In this document: in pieces, positions 27,025 to 36,000 of the stretch
How positions within the stretch are numbered: the first letter of the stretch is position 1
Layout: each line of letters opens with the position of its first letter
Assembly (NCBI RefSeq): GCF_900101395.1
Contig: NZ_FMZO01000008.1
Span: 124,001-188,000 of the forward strand
Source: Niabella drilacis
Lineage (GTDB): Bacteria > Bacteroidota > Bacteroidia > Chitinophagales > Chitinophagaceae
Direction: 5' to 3'
DNA: 64,000 bases
The notes under the pieces: model-generated
What the model was told of the DNA's origin: nothing
Seen by the model: only the letters and a program-made list of their open reading frames with translations
Database searches by the model: none
Position numbers and translations under genes: made by a program

Positions 27025-28659
27025 TTACTTTCCAAAATAGTTGGCGCCCCAAAGGTCATACCGTTTCTTCTGGGTTTCCAGCCGTTTTTTAAAATCATCA
27101 TAATTGCGGTCCTGAACAGGCTTCCATAAGGCTTCGCTTAAGGCACTCATCCTGGGAAACAGCATGTACTCCGCTTTTTTGGGGTTACTGATGTATTCGG
27201 TCCAAAGATTTGCCTGTCCGCCCCAGATAAGGGGGCGCTCATCGGCAGTAAGGCTATCCGGTACCACTTTCCAGTTGTATACTTTTTCAATGGGCAAAGA
27301 GCTCCGGTTATTGGTAATGGTGACAGAATCCTCTTTGGGTGATTGCTGGTAGTCGAAATATACATAATTATTCGGGGTCATGATCACCTGGTGTTTCTGG
27401 CGTGCTGCAGTAATTCCGCCTTTTTCGCCTCTCCAGCTCATCACTGTAGCATTGGGGGCCAGGCCGCCTTCCAGGATCTCATCCCAGCCAATAATGTTTT
27501 TGCCTTTGGAGTTGATGAATTTTTCCATCCGCTGGATGAAATAGCTTTGCAGGTAATGTTCCGGGCTGTGTTCTTTGTTGCCTTTGATACCCAGCTCCTG
27601 GATCCGTTTCTGGCACAACGGGCATTTTTCCCAGTTCTTCTTGGGGCACTCATCACCCCCGATATGTACATATTTGGAGGGAAACAGCGGTAATACTTCG
27701 TTCAGCACGTCTTCCAGGAATTTAAAAGTGCTTTCTTTACCGGCGCAGAACACATCTTCATATACGCCCCAGGCCTGCTGTACCTGTTTTCCGGCTTTAT
27801 CACCGGACCATGTACTCTGTTTGGGGAAATAGTCAAATGTGGGCTTATCCGGAAAACAGCTCAAATAAGGATAGGCTGCAATAGCGCCGCCGCCATGCCC
27901 CGGCATTTCTATTTCAGGAATTACGGTAATATATCGTTTAGCGGCATAGGCTACGATGTCCTTCACCTCTGCCTGGGTATAAAAACCTCCATAGCGTTTG
28001 TTGTCGTTTCCTTTGCCGGGGAAATTGCCAACAATGGTGCCGTTACGCCAGGCGCCTACTTCCGTAAGCCGGGGGTATTTTTTTATTTCGATCCTCCAGC
28101 CCTGGTCTTCTGTAAGATGCCAGTGGAAATAGTTCATTTTGTGAAGGGCAATATAGTCGATGTATTTTTTTACGAAATCCACCGGGAAGTAGTGACGGCC
28201 TACATCCAGCATCAGCCCCCTGTAGGCCACGTCCGGCGCATCAGTGATGGACACGGCGGGGATGGAGAGCGTGTTGCTTTTTTCTACAGGCAGCAGTTGT
28301 ATTAAAGACTGGGTTCCGTAAAAGGTACCAGCTGCCGAGTTGCCCGAAATCCGGATGGAAGCGGGTGTGGCTTCCAGGGTATAACCGTCACCGGAGGCAG
28401 ACTTTGTCATTAACAGGATGCCTTTTGATCCTTTGGAAACCACCGGCAGGGAAAAGCCGTAATAGGATTTGAGGTAGGTATTCAACAGCGCTGCAATGTT
28501 CTTATCATCTTTTGATGGGGCCACAACCGGGGTGGTACGGCTGAGGATAAAGGATCCGCTTTTCACAACAACAGACTTGGGTTGCGGGATAATACTGATT
28601 TCCTGGGACCGGAGGCTCAACATCGTAAGACAAGCAACGAAACATAAAATGACACGCAT
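27025..28659 (-). CDS. GH20 beta-N-acetylhexosaminidase, secreted
   Basis: 544 residues from ATG 28659 (MRVILCFVACLTMLSLRS signal peptide); a TTG nine codons upstream is less likely. An N-terminal GH20b domain (about 20-145) is followed by the barrel domain with MLDVGRHYFP, HWHLTEDQGWR, IPEIEMPGH and the catalytic pair Asp336-Glu337 in HIGGDECPK. Late motifs include W-G-G-Q-A-N-L-W-T-E. It releases terminal beta-GlcNAc or GalNAc by substrate-assisted catalysis. It lies in tandem with the NagB-PIG-L gene (45 nt), joining release of the amino sugar to its use. Confidence 0.95.
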   Translation of the reverse strand: MRVILCFVACLTMLSLRSQEISIIPQPKSVVVKSGSFILSRTTPVVAPSKDDKNIAALLNTYLKSYYGFSLPVVSKGSKGILLMTKSASGDGYTLEATPASIRISGNSAAGTFYGTQSLIQLLPVEKSNTLSIPAVSITDAPDVAYRGLMLDVGRHYFPVDFVKKYIDYIALHKMNYFHWHLTEDQGWRIEIKKYPRLTEVGAWRNGTIVGNFPGKGNDNKRYGGFYTQAEVKDIVAYAAKRYITVIPEIEMPGHGGGAIAAYPYLSCFPDKPTFDYFPKQSTWSGDKAGKQVQQAWGVYEDVFCAGKESTFKFLEDVLNEVLPLFPSKYVHIGGDECPKKNWEKCPLCQKRIQELGIKGNKEHSPEHYLQSYFIQRMEKFINSKGKNIIGWDEILEGGLAPNATVMSWRGEKGGITAARQKHQVIMTPNNYVYFDYQQSPKEDSVTITNNRSSLPIEKVYNWKVVPDSLTADERPLIWGGQANLWTEYISNPKKAEYMLFPRMSALSEALWKPVQDRNYDDFKKRLETQKKRYDLWGANYFGK

Positions 28660-28798
28660 AATGAATGATTGGGTTTTGTGCGCCAAGTTAAGGATTTTTT
28701 GAGTTAGAAATTAAGAAGGTGCAATGCAAACGATTGTCTTATTTTCGCGGTTAACAGGGACCGTATATATTATAATTTACAGGAGTTTTTATACAGGG

Positions 28799-29320
28799 AT
28801 GACGAATATTGAAATTATCGAATCTTTTTTTACAGCCTTTGGAAACCGGAACCACCAGGCCATGAATGCGCTGTATAGTGATGATATTGTTTACAGCGAC
28901 CCGCTTTTTGGAATGTTAGAGGGGCAGCAGGTTATGGATAAATGGGAGATGATCTGCAGGGATATCCGGGATTTTCGGTTAACCGTTATAAAAAGCGAGG
29001 AGATTGACCACGAATATGCTACCTGCCAGTGGAAGGCAACCTGGTATTCGTCCCGCTCAAAGAAACAGATCGTTTTTGATGCCAAATCATTTATGCGTTT
29101 CGGAGGGGGAAAGATCATAGAACACAGCGATGGATTTAGCCTGACCAAATGGATCGCCCAGGCCTACGGGTTAAGAGGTCAGTTTTTTGGCTGGCTTAAT
29201 TTTATGAAACGGAAGGTACAGCGGGAATACCGCGGGCGGCTGGAGCGGTTTTCTGTATCCAAACCGCTGTTTGCAACGGGCGATAAACGTACCTATCTTT
29301 CTGATTCTTTTGATCAATAG
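28799..29320 (+). CDS. SnoaL-like / NTF2-fold protein of unknown function
   Basis: 173 residues from ATG 28799. The first 120 residues show the NTF2-like cone fold (TNIEIIESFFTAFGNRN, DDIVYSDPLFG, KWEMICRDIRDFRL, FDAKSFMRFGGGKI). Many members are isomerases, cyclases or simply binding proteins; nothing here picks one. The C-terminal tail of about 50 basic residues is longer than in a minimal NTF2 domain. The gene is divergent from GH20 and is followed 119 nt later by the glycosylasparaginase gene. Confidence 0.72.
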   Translation: MTNIEIIESFFTAFGNRNHQAMNALYSDDIVYSDPLFGMLEGQQVMDKWEMICRDIRDFRLTVIKSEEIDHEYATCQWKATWYSSRSKKQIVFDAKSFMRFGGGKIIEHSDGFSLTKWIAQAYGLRGQFFGWLNFMKRKVQREYRGRLERFSVSKPLFATGDKRTYLSDSFDQ

Positions 29321-29439
29321 GAGGTTTCAGGTTTTACGTTAGATCCGTTTCTGTTTCAGTTTAACATTTCCATATTTTCACTTCTTCAAATTTTCCGGAG
29401 AATGCACGGGAATGTTTAATTTCGAAAAAAAATAGATAT

Positions 29440-30459
29440 ATGATCAACAGGAAGCGTTTTCTTCAGCTCGGACTGCTGTCGGGAGTAACATCGTTATTAC
29501 TGAAAAACGGCCGTGGACAGGTGGTAACCCAGAATGGCCCGGTTGTGATATCTACCTGGGATGCGGGACTGGCAGCCAATAAAGGTGCCTGGGATATCCT
29601 GTCGCGCGGGGGAACAGCACTGGATGCGGTGGAGAACGGCGTTAAAATAACGGAAGCATCGCAGAACTGTTGTGTGGGATTGGGGGCCAACCCTGACCGG
29701 GAGGGGATTGTTACACTGGATGCCAGTATTATGGATCACCAGTTCAACTGCGGTAGCGTGGGATTTTTAGAGCGGATCAAACATCCCATTTCTGTGGCCC
29801 GCCGGGTGATGGAAAAAACGCCGCATGTAATGCTGGTAGGCAGCGGTGCCCAGCAGTTTGCGGTGGAAGAAGGGTTCCCCTTAGAGCCGCAGGTACTGTC
29901 GGCCGATGCACAGAACGCCTATAAAAAATGGCTGGAGCATTCAAAATATGAACCGGCGATCAACCGCGAAAATAAAGGCCACGGCCCTTTTGCACCGCAG
30001 CGGTTCGATAATGGCGAATGGAATCATGATACCATCGGGATGCTGGCCATGGACGCAAAAGGAAACCTCAGCGGCAGCTGTACCACCAGTGGCATGGGCT
30101 TTAAAATGCGTGGCCGGCTGGGTGATTCGCCCATCATTGGGGCCGGGCTGTTTGTTGATAACGAAGTGGGCGCCTGTGTGGCTACGGGACAGGGCGAAGA
30201 TGTGATCCGGGTGGCCGGCTCGCACAGCGTGGTGGAAATGATGCGTCAGGGATATGGACCTGAAGTGGCCTGCCGGAAAATCATTGAGCGTATTGTAAAG
30301 ATCAAGAAAGCGGATGCGCAGAAAATACAGGTGGCTTTTATTGCCATTAACAAAAACGGGATCGTAGGCTCTTATGCCATACACAAAGGGTTTAACTATG
30401 CCATTAAGACAAAAATAAAAGAAACCCTTGTTGACTCGAATTATCATTTTACCTCCTGA
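29440..30459 (+). CDS. N4-(beta-N-acetylglucosaminyl)-L-asparaginase (glycosylasparaginase), Ntn hydrolase
   Basis: 339 residues with an N-terminal export signal (MINRKRFLQLGLLSGVTSLLL). The self-cleavage and nucleophile site is N-H-D-T-I-G-M with Thr198; GSCTTSGMGFKMRGR and GDSPIIGAGLF are conserved substrate-pocket motifs. The precursor cuts itself before Thr198 to make two chains. The enzyme splits the GlcNAc-Asn bond left after glycoprotein breakdown. HDTIGM and the overall length fit the glycosylasparaginase branch rather than plant-type isoaspartyl peptidases. Beside GH20 and NagB it completes an N-glycan core salvage path. Confidence 0.93.
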   Translation: MINRKRFLQLGLLSGVTSLLLKNGRGQVVTQNGPVVISTWDAGLAANKGAWDILSRGGTALDAVENGVKITEASQNCCVGLGANPDREGIVTLDASIMDHQFNCGSVGFLERIKHPISVARRVMEKTPHVMLVGSGAQQFAVEEGFPLEPQVLSADAQNAYKKWLEHSKYEPAINRENKGHGPFAPQRFDNGEWNHDTIGMLAMDAKGNLSGSCTTSGMGFKMRGRLGDSPIIGAGLFVDNEVGACVATGQGEDVIRVAGSHSVVEMMRQGYGPEVACRKIIERIVKIKKADAQKIQVAFIAINKNGIVGSYAIHKGFNYAIKTKIKETLVDSNYHFTS

Positions 30460-30489
30460 TAATAAACGACCCTGGTTAAATCAGACCGG

Positions 30490-30601
30490 CAACATCCCAC
30501 TAACAACATCCCACTAACAACATCCCACTAACAACGTCTCACTAACAACATCTCACTAACAACATCTTACTAACAACATTTTACTAACAACATCTCACTA
30601 A
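30490..30601 (+). repeat. Tandem array of eight 14-bp units (CAACATCCCACTAA)
   Basis: Eight head-to-tail copies of 14 bp fill the gap between the glycosylasparaginase stop and the cutC ATG. Copies 1-3 are identical; copies 4-8 carry one to four substitutions, for example CAACGTCTCACTAA, CAACATCTTACTAA and CAACATTTTACTAA. The unit contains TAA and is not a multiple of three, so stop codons occur in all three frames. There are no spacers, so this is a minisatellite and not a CRISPR array. Confidence 0.95.
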
Positions 30602-30608
30602 AAAGCAT

Positions 30609-31352
30609 ATGCCACATATATATAATGAATGCACCATCGAGATCGCTACCACGGATTTTGAATCGACAAAGAATGCTGTGGCGGGAGGGGCCGACCGGAT
30701 TGAGCTTTGTGCCAACCTGGGTGAGGGGGGAACTACCCAGTCTTACGGGGTGATCAAAACCTGCCGGGAAAAATTTGACGTCCCGATTTACCCGATCATC
30801 CGGGTAAGAGGGGGCGATTTTTTGTACAGCGAAGATGAGTTTGAATGCATGCTGGCGGATGCCGTTAATTGTAAAAAGCTGGATTGTGACGGTGTGGTGA
30901 CCGGCTTTCTGAGAGCGAATGGTGAAATAGATGTAGAACGTACCGCCCGGGTTGTTGAAGCGGTTTACCCGCTGGGAGTTACCTTTCACAGGGCATTTGA
31001 CCGGTGTAAGGATCCATTATCAGCGTTAGAACAGATCATTAATACGGGTTGTGAGCGGATCCTCACCAGCGGGCAGGAACTAACGGCCATACAGGGGGCT
31101 CCCCTGATCCGCCAGCTCAATGAGCAGGCTGCCGGGCGGATCATCATTATGCCGGGAAGCGGTGTGCGGGCAGATAATGTAAGGGCGCTGGCTGCTGCTA
31201 CCAGCTGTACCCAGTTTCACAGTTCGCTCAGGGAAATGATTCCTTCAAAAATGAAATTCAATACACCCGCATTTGCCAACGATGCAGAAAGCATCCGGCA
31301 TTCGGGGATCGATCCCCTGGCGGTTGCTGCTTTTAAAAAAGCACTGAACTAA
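30609..31352 (+). CDS. cutC: CutC family protein
   Basis: 247 residues of the CutC TIM-barrel family. Motifs: A-G-G-A-D-R-I-E-L-C-A-N-L-G-E-G-G-T-T-Q-S-Y-G (residues 25-47), IIRVRGGDFLYS, DGVVTGFL, GVTFHRAFD, ILTSGQ, and MPGSGV near 180. It was named for copper homeostasis in E. coli, but that role is disputed and the enzyme activity is unknown. In Bacteroidota it is often next to glycosylasparaginase genes, as here, which hints at a shared context. The ATG follows directly on the tandem repeat. Confidence 0.93.
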   Translation: MPHIYNECTIEIATTDFESTKNAVAGGADRIELCANLGEGGTTQSYGVIKTCREKFDVPIYPIIRVRGGDFLYSEDEFECMLADAVNCKKLDCDGVVTGFLRANGEIDVERTARVVEAVYPLGVTFHRAFDRCKDPLSALEQIINTGCERILTSGQELTAIQGAPLIRQLNEQAAGRIIIMPGSGVRADNVRALAAATSCTQFHSSLREMIPSKMKFNTPAFANDAESIRHSGIDPLAVAAFKKALN

Positions 31353-31378
31353 ACTTAAACCCGCCTATTATCACAATT

Positions 31379-31720
31379 ATGATTTACAGAACCATCCTAT
31401 TGCTGATCTGCTCCAATGTTTTTATGACACTGGCCTGGTACCATCATCTGAAGAATGAGAACTGGCCATTGTGGAAGGCGATTTTGCTAAGCTGGCTGAT
31501 CGCATTTTTTGAATACTGCCTGGCCGTGCCGGCCAACCGTATCGGGCAGAAAGCAGGCGTAAACCTGTTCCAGCTGAAGATCACACAGGAGGTCATCACA
31601 CTGGGGGTGTTCACCATCTATGCCGTGGCCTTTGCCAATAATGCCTTTCACTGGAAATACCTGGTGAGTTTTCTATTGATGATCGGCGCGGTATATTTCG
31701 TATTTGCGGATATTAAATAG
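31379..31720 (+). CDS. DMT superfamily small membrane protein (DUF486)
   Basis: 113 residues with four predicted membrane helices: residues about 2-20, 30-50, 68-87 and 92-110. The pattern T-L-A-W-Y-H-H-L-K, L-S-W-L-I-A-F-F-E-Y-C, PANRIGQ and LKITQEVITLGVF is that of DUF486 proteins, distant relatives of small multidrug-resistance transporters. No substrate is known. It follows cutC by 26 nt on the same strand, so the two are probably co-transcribed. Confidence 0.88.
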   Translation: MIYRTILLLICSNVFMTLAWYHHLKNENWPLWKAILLSWLIAFFEYCLAVPANRIGQKAGVNLFQLKITQEVITLGVFTIYAVAFANNAFHWKYLVSFLLMIGAVYFVFADIK

Positions 31721-31872
31721 TTAATAAGGTACAGAGATCGCGTTATGCCACCGAAGCTCTGAGAAACACAGGTTTTTGATTCCCCTTCTGGCAAAAGCCT
31801 TTATTTCTGAACGATCCGCTGGGTTCATTTAAAAAGCCAGGATGTTCAGTGCTCAAGTGGCTACCGGAAATA

Positions 31873-31900
31873 AAAAAGGTTGCTCCGGACAGAAGCAACC
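31873..31900 (-). terminator. Terminator of hppA
   Basis: GGTTGCT and AGCAACC form a 7-bp stem with an 8-nt loop; the minus strand continues into TTTTTTAT. It lies 24 nt beyond the hppA stop. The stretch 31721-31872 between it and the DUF486 gene holds no gene I can see. Confidence 0.75.
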
Positions 31901-31924
31901 CTGAAATATGTTTAGCTATTGCCG

Positions 31925-34156
31925 TTACTTTGAAACGCTGCTGAAATGCGCGGCAATCCTGCCCGTGGCTGTAACGGCGTTTTTGGTTACCTCCTGTTTA
32001 ACAGGTGTGGGTTGTTTGGCTACATTCCCCTCTACCTGCGCCAGGGTGGGAGCAATAACCAGTGACACAATCGACATTAACTTGATAAGGATATTCATAG
32101 ACGGACCTGAAGTATCTTTAAACGGATCACCCACCGTATCTCCGGTTACGGATGCCTTGTGCGGATCTGATTTTTTGTGGAACATTTCTCCATTGATCTC
32201 TACACCTTTTTCAAATGATTTTTTAGCATTGTCCCAGGCCCCGCCGGAATTATTCTGGAACATACCCAGCAATACACCGGATACGGTGGCACCTGCCAGG
32301 AACCCGCCCAGGGCTTCTGCACCAAATCCGGGCAAAAAGCCGATGATAATGGGGGAGACGATGGCAATGGCACCGGGCACCACCATCTTTTTAAGAGATG
32401 CTTCTGTAGAAATAGCTACGCATTTATCGTACTCGGGGGTTGCTGTACCTTCCATGATTCCGGGAATGGTACGGAACTGCCGTCTTACTTCTTCTACCAT
32501 GGCCATAGCCGCTTCACCTACCGCCCGGATGGCCAGCGCCGAAAAAATAAAAGGGATCATGGCGCCCAGGAAAAGGCTGGCCAGTACATTGGCTTTATAA
32601 ATATCGATACCCTTAATACCCGCTACGCCAACAAAGGCTGCAAATAATGCCAGGGCGGTTAATGCAGCTGAAGCGATGGCAAAGCCCTTACCGGTTGCGG
32701 CTGTGGTATTGCCCACCGCATCCAGTACGTCGGTCTTTTCCCTTACCTCTTTAGGCAGTTCGCTCATTTCGGCAATACCGCCGGCATTGTCGGCGATAGG
32801 ACCAAAGGCGTCGATAGCCAGCTGCATGGCCGTAGTGGCCATCATGGCAGCGGCTGCAATGGATACACCATATAAACCGGCACATTTATAAGAGGCCACA
32901 ATACCTGCTGCTAAAACGAGGATAGGCAGAAATGTGGATTCCATGCCTACAGCCAGTCCGCCGATCACATTGGTGGCATGCCCGGTGGACGATTTTTTAA
33001 TAATTGAGTTCACCGGACGCTTGTCCATCGCTGTATAGTATTCGGTGATAATGGTCATTAAAGCACCTACAGCCAGTCCTACCACGATGGCGCCCAGTAC
33101 CCCGGTCTTTGTAAATACAAAGCCGCGCAATTCCATTTGCTCCGGCAGGATCCAGTATACCAATCCGGCTGACGCAAGTGCGGTTAAGATAATAGAACCC
33201 CAGTTACCCATGTTCAGGGCTTTCTGAACAGTGTGGGTACTGATGCCTGCATTTTCGCTGATCTTGACAAAAAAGGTTCCGATAATGGAAAATAAAATAC
33301 CGATCCCGGCAATGAGCATCGGCAGTACTATGGGGGAGTAGCCTCCCAGGAAATCGGCTCCATCTGCCACATTGATCTGCTGTCCGAGAACGATCGTGGC
33401 CAGTACGGTAGCTACATAGGATCCAAAGAGGTCGGCACCCATGCCGGCTACATCGCCCACATTATCGCCTACATTGTCGGCAATGGTGGCCGGGTTGCGG
33501 GGATCATCTTCGGGGATGCCTTTTTCTACCTTACCTACCAGGTCGGCACCTACATCGGCAGCCTTGGTATAAATACCACCTCCTACACGGGCAAATAAGG
33601 CAATGGATTCTGCTCCCAGGGAAAACCCGGTCAGTACCTCAATCGTGGTCAGCATTTCTGAAGAGTTCAGATCGGCATCAGGAGCAAAAAAGTGTTTCAG
33701 AAGAATGTATAAGCCACCCAGGCCCAGTACCGCCAGTCCGGCTACGCCCACTCCCATAACAGCTCCGCCGCCAAAGGAAACGTTCAGGGCCTTACGCAGG
33801 CTGCTTCTGGCAGCATTGGCGGTACGCACATTGGCAAATGTGGCCGCCCGCATTCCGATATAACCGGCAACCGCGCTTAATACGGCTCCAATGACAAAGG
33901 AAACGGAAATCATCCAGTGGGAGTGGGGGTTGGCATTGGCCAGTACACCCAGTAAAATGGCAACGATTACCACAAAATAGGCAAGGATCTTCCATTCGGC
34001 CTTTAAAAAAGCCATAGCACCCTCGGCAATGTGGTTGCTGATCTCTTTCATTCTTGGTGTTCCTGCATCCTGTTTAACAACCCATCGGAATTTTATTAAA
34101 GTGTAAATGAGGCCGATGATGGCCATGAGAGGTACTAAATAGATCAGATGTTGCAT
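31925..34156 (-). CDS. hppA: Membrane-bound ion-pumping pyrophosphatase
   Basis: 743 residues with about 16 membrane helices. The pump couples pyrophosphate hydrolysis to sodium and/or proton export. Substrate motifs: GGIYTKAADVGADLVGKVE, D-D-P-R-N-P-A-T-I-A-D-N-V-G-D-N-V-G-D and, late, DTVGDPFKDTSGPS. The K+-dependence site reads GNTTAATGKG: Ala where K+-independent pumps have Lys, so this is a K+-dependent, probably Na+-translocating type. Ion choice is inferred from that subgroup and not proven. It has its own -7 box and terminator and is likely monocistronic. Confidence 0.95.
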   Translation of the reverse strand: MQHLIYLVPLMAIIGLIYTLIKFRWVVKQDAGTPRMKEISNHIAEGAMAFLKAEWKILAYFVVIVAILLGVLANANPHSHWMISVSFVIGAVLSAVAGYIGMRAATFANVRTANAARSSLRKALNVSFGGGAVMGVGVAGLAVLGLGGLYILLKHFFAPDADLNSSEMLTTIEVLTGFSLGAESIALFARVGGGIYTKAADVGADLVGKVEKGIPEDDPRNPATIADNVGDNVGDVAGMGADLFGSYVATVLATIVLGQQINVADGADFLGGYSPIVLPMLIAGIGILFSIIGTFFVKISENAGISTHTVQKALNMGNWGSIILTALASAGLVYWILPEQMELRGFVFTKTGVLGAIVVGLAVGALMTIITEYYTAMDKRPVNSIIKKSSTGHATNVIGGLAVGMESTFLPILVLAAGIVASYKCAGLYGVSIAAAAMMATTAMQLAIDAFGPIADNAGGIAEMSELPKEVREKTDVLDAVGNTTAATGKGFAIASAALTALALFAAFVGVAGIKGIDIYKANVLASLFLGAMIPFIFSALAIRAVGEAAMAMVEEVRRQFRTIPGIMEGTATPEYDKCVAISTEASLKKMVVPGAIAIVSPIIIGFLPGFGAEALGGFLAGATVSGVLLGMFQNNSGGAWDNAKKSFEKGVEINGEMFHKKSDPHKASVTGDTVGDPFKDTSGPSMNILIKLMSIVSLVIAPTLAQVEGNVAKQPTPVKQEVTKNAVTATGRIAAHFSSVSK

Positions 34157-34202
34157 ATAAATTTTTCTACATTAATATATTATAAAGGCATAAGCAAGGC
34201 TG

Positions 34203-34210
34203 CAAATATA
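34203..34210 (-). promoter_or_regulatory. -7 promoter box of hppA (TATATTTG)
   Basis: Minus-strand TATATTTG matches TAnnTTTG; it lies 46 nt before the hppA ATG in an AT-rich leader. Confidence 0.55.
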
Positions 34211-34411
34211 AGTGTTGCATTCAATAAGTGAAGGGTTATTTTTAAGGCTGCAATTAGCAAATTATTGAAGCAGTAACGGTTTTTATTTAAACTTTTAAAT
34301 CATTTATAAAGGTTTTTTGAAAGCTATGAAAAAGATGGAGCAAGTAGGTGTATTCCGGCAAAATGCCCGGGCCTGGTTTTTGATTGCGGGAGCCCCTTTA
34401 AGGATCATTTA

Positions 34412-35914
34412 TTACAACAATTGCTGAAAGGCGCTTCCGATATTTTCGATGATATCCGTGGCGGTCATCGCTTCCATACCCCGGGCTCCGGCTGCAAGAT
34501 CCCCGGCAAGTCCATGCAGGAAAACACCCATAATGGCAGCTTCCTTGGAGGAGTAGCCCTGGGCCAGCAGTCCTGTAAGCATCCCGGTTAATACATCCCC
34601 GCTGCCTCCCTTGGCCATCCCGGCGTTTCCCGTTATATTAAAGAAGCCGGTCCCGTCCGGAAGGGCAACCAGCGTGTGGTGCCCTTTTAAAATTATTATA
34701 ACATTCAATTCCATTGATTTAGATATGGCTATCTCCATTTTTTTAAAATCATTATCCTGTTCTCCAAAAAGACGGGAAAATTCCCTGGGATGGGGTGTAA
34801 GGATACTACCCGGGGGCAGGTGGTTTAAAAGACCGGGGCTCCCTGCAATGATATTCAGGGCGTCTGCGTCCAGCACCAGCTTTAGCGCCTCATGTTCCAG
34901 CAGTCCCCTGAGGAAAAATTTTGTTTTGACACCGGTGCCGATCCCGGGTCCGATCCCTGTAGCAGAAAACAGCTCCGGCGTATAACCAAGGGTGGCTATA
35001 TGATCCGCTTCGGGGTCCGGGAATACCATGGCTTCCGGTGCCGCGGTTTGTAGTATGGAAACGCTTCTGTCGGGTACATGGGCTGTTACCAGTCCTGCCC
35101 CGGTCCTCAAACAGGCCCGGGTACTCAGTATGGCGGCGCCTGTTTTTCCATAAGCTCCGGCAATGATCAGCGCATGACCGAAATTGCCCTTGTGTGCAAA
35201 GGCGGTACGGGGCCGGTAAATGCGCCGGGCCATTGATTGATTGATGATGTAAAAAGGGGTATCAACAAGGTCCGGGTAGGAGGGATGGAGGTTGATATCG
35301 ATGAGGTGGACCTGTCCGAAGAAGACGGCATTCTCTGCAATAAGAAAAGCCATTTTCAGTACCTGGAAGGTGAGCGTGTGCCTTGCCCGGATGATACTGT
35401 GGCCACGGGAGGATTGATCACAGAAGAGGCCGCTGGGTATATCAATAGATATTACCGGAGCACCGGCATTATTCAAATGGTCAATGAGTTGGGCCGCCAG
35501 TCCTGTTAATCCCCGGTTCAGCCCTGTGCCAAAAAGCGCATCGATCAGTATGCATTCTTCCGGTATGACCGGCAGGTCTTTTTCTGACCGGACCTGGTAA
35601 ATGGGAATAGCCGACAGGTGATGCAGGATCCGGAAGTTGGAAATGTAGTCGTCCGAACCCTTGGCATCCGACTCCAGGATAAACACTTTAATGGCCCTGC
35701 CCGCGTTATAAAGCAGACGGGCAATGGCCAGGCCATCGCCCCCATTATTTCCTTTTCCGCAAAAAATATAATAGGTGCCGGCAAGCGTATTCTGCAACAG
35801 CCAGCGGGTGCAGGCATTCGCCGCCCGCTCCATCAGTTCCAATGAAACAATGGGCTCATTTTTAATGGTAAATTCATCCCACTGCCTTATTTGTGTTGCA
35901 CTCAGTAACTTCAT
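34412..35914 (-). CDS. nnr: Bifunctional NAD(P)H-hydrate epimerase / ADP-dependent dehydratase
   Basis: 500 residues that repair hydrated NADH and NADPH. Residues about 1-210 are the epimerase (YjeF N-terminal) domain with FCGKGNNGGDGLAIAR and IDIPSGLF. Residues about 225-495 are the ribokinase-like dehydratase domain with A-G-A-Y-G-K-T-G-A-A-I-L, GPGIGT, LDADALN, LTPHPREFSRL and the catalytic GSGDVLTG. The length and domain order are normal for bacterial fusions. A TAAAGAT-AGGA-ATCTTTA inverted repeat 9 nt upstream of the ATG includes a possible TATCTTTA -7 box. A cytoplasmic housekeeping enzyme. Confidence 0.95.
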   Translation of the reverse strand: MKLLSATQIRQWDEFTIKNEPIVSLELMERAANACTRWLLQNTLAGTYYIFCGKGNNGGDGLAIARLLYNAGRAIKVFILESDAKGSDDYISNFRILHHLSAIPIYQVRSEKDLPVIPEECILIDALFGTGLNRGLTGLAAQLIDHLNNAGAPVISIDIPSGLFCDQSSRGHSIIRARHTLTFQVLKMAFLIAENAVFFGQVHLIDINLHPSYPDLVDTPFYIINQSMARRIYRPRTAFAHKGNFGHALIIAGAYGKTGAAILSTRACLRTGAGLVTAHVPDRSVSILQTAAPEAMVFPDPEADHIATLGYTPELFSATGIGPGIGTGVKTKFFLRGLLEHEALKLVLDADALNIIAGSPGLLNHLPPGSILTPHPREFSRLFGEQDNDFKKMEIAISKSMELNVIIILKGHHTLVALPDGTGFFNITGNAGMAKGGSGDVLTGMLTGLLAQGYSSKEAAIMGVFLHGLAGDLAAGARGMEAMTATDIIENIGSAFQQLL

Positions 35915-35948
35915 GGCTGATTCTAAAGATAGGAATCTTTAAATAAAA

Positions 35949-35971
35949 ATGCGGGGTAAAGAACCCCGCAT
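35949..35971 (-). terminator. Terminator of the membrane/barrel protein gene
   Basis: ATGCGGGGT and ACCCCGCAT form a perfect 9-bp stem with a 5-nt loop; the minus strand continues TTTTATTT. It ends the sigma factor operon 29 nt after its last stop. Confidence 0.8.
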
Positions 35972-36000
35972 AGATGTTATAACTAAAAACAAACAAGATC

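Noticed and set aside
30490-30601. Possible CRISPR array.
   Set aside because: The 14-bp units are directly adjacent with no spacers and no cas genes nearby; it is a tandem minisatellite.
34326-34427. Small plus-strand frame of 33 codons (MKKMEQVGVF...) between hppA and nnr.
   Set aside because: Runs into the end of nnr on the other strand, has no clear ribosome site and resembles nothing; too short to support.
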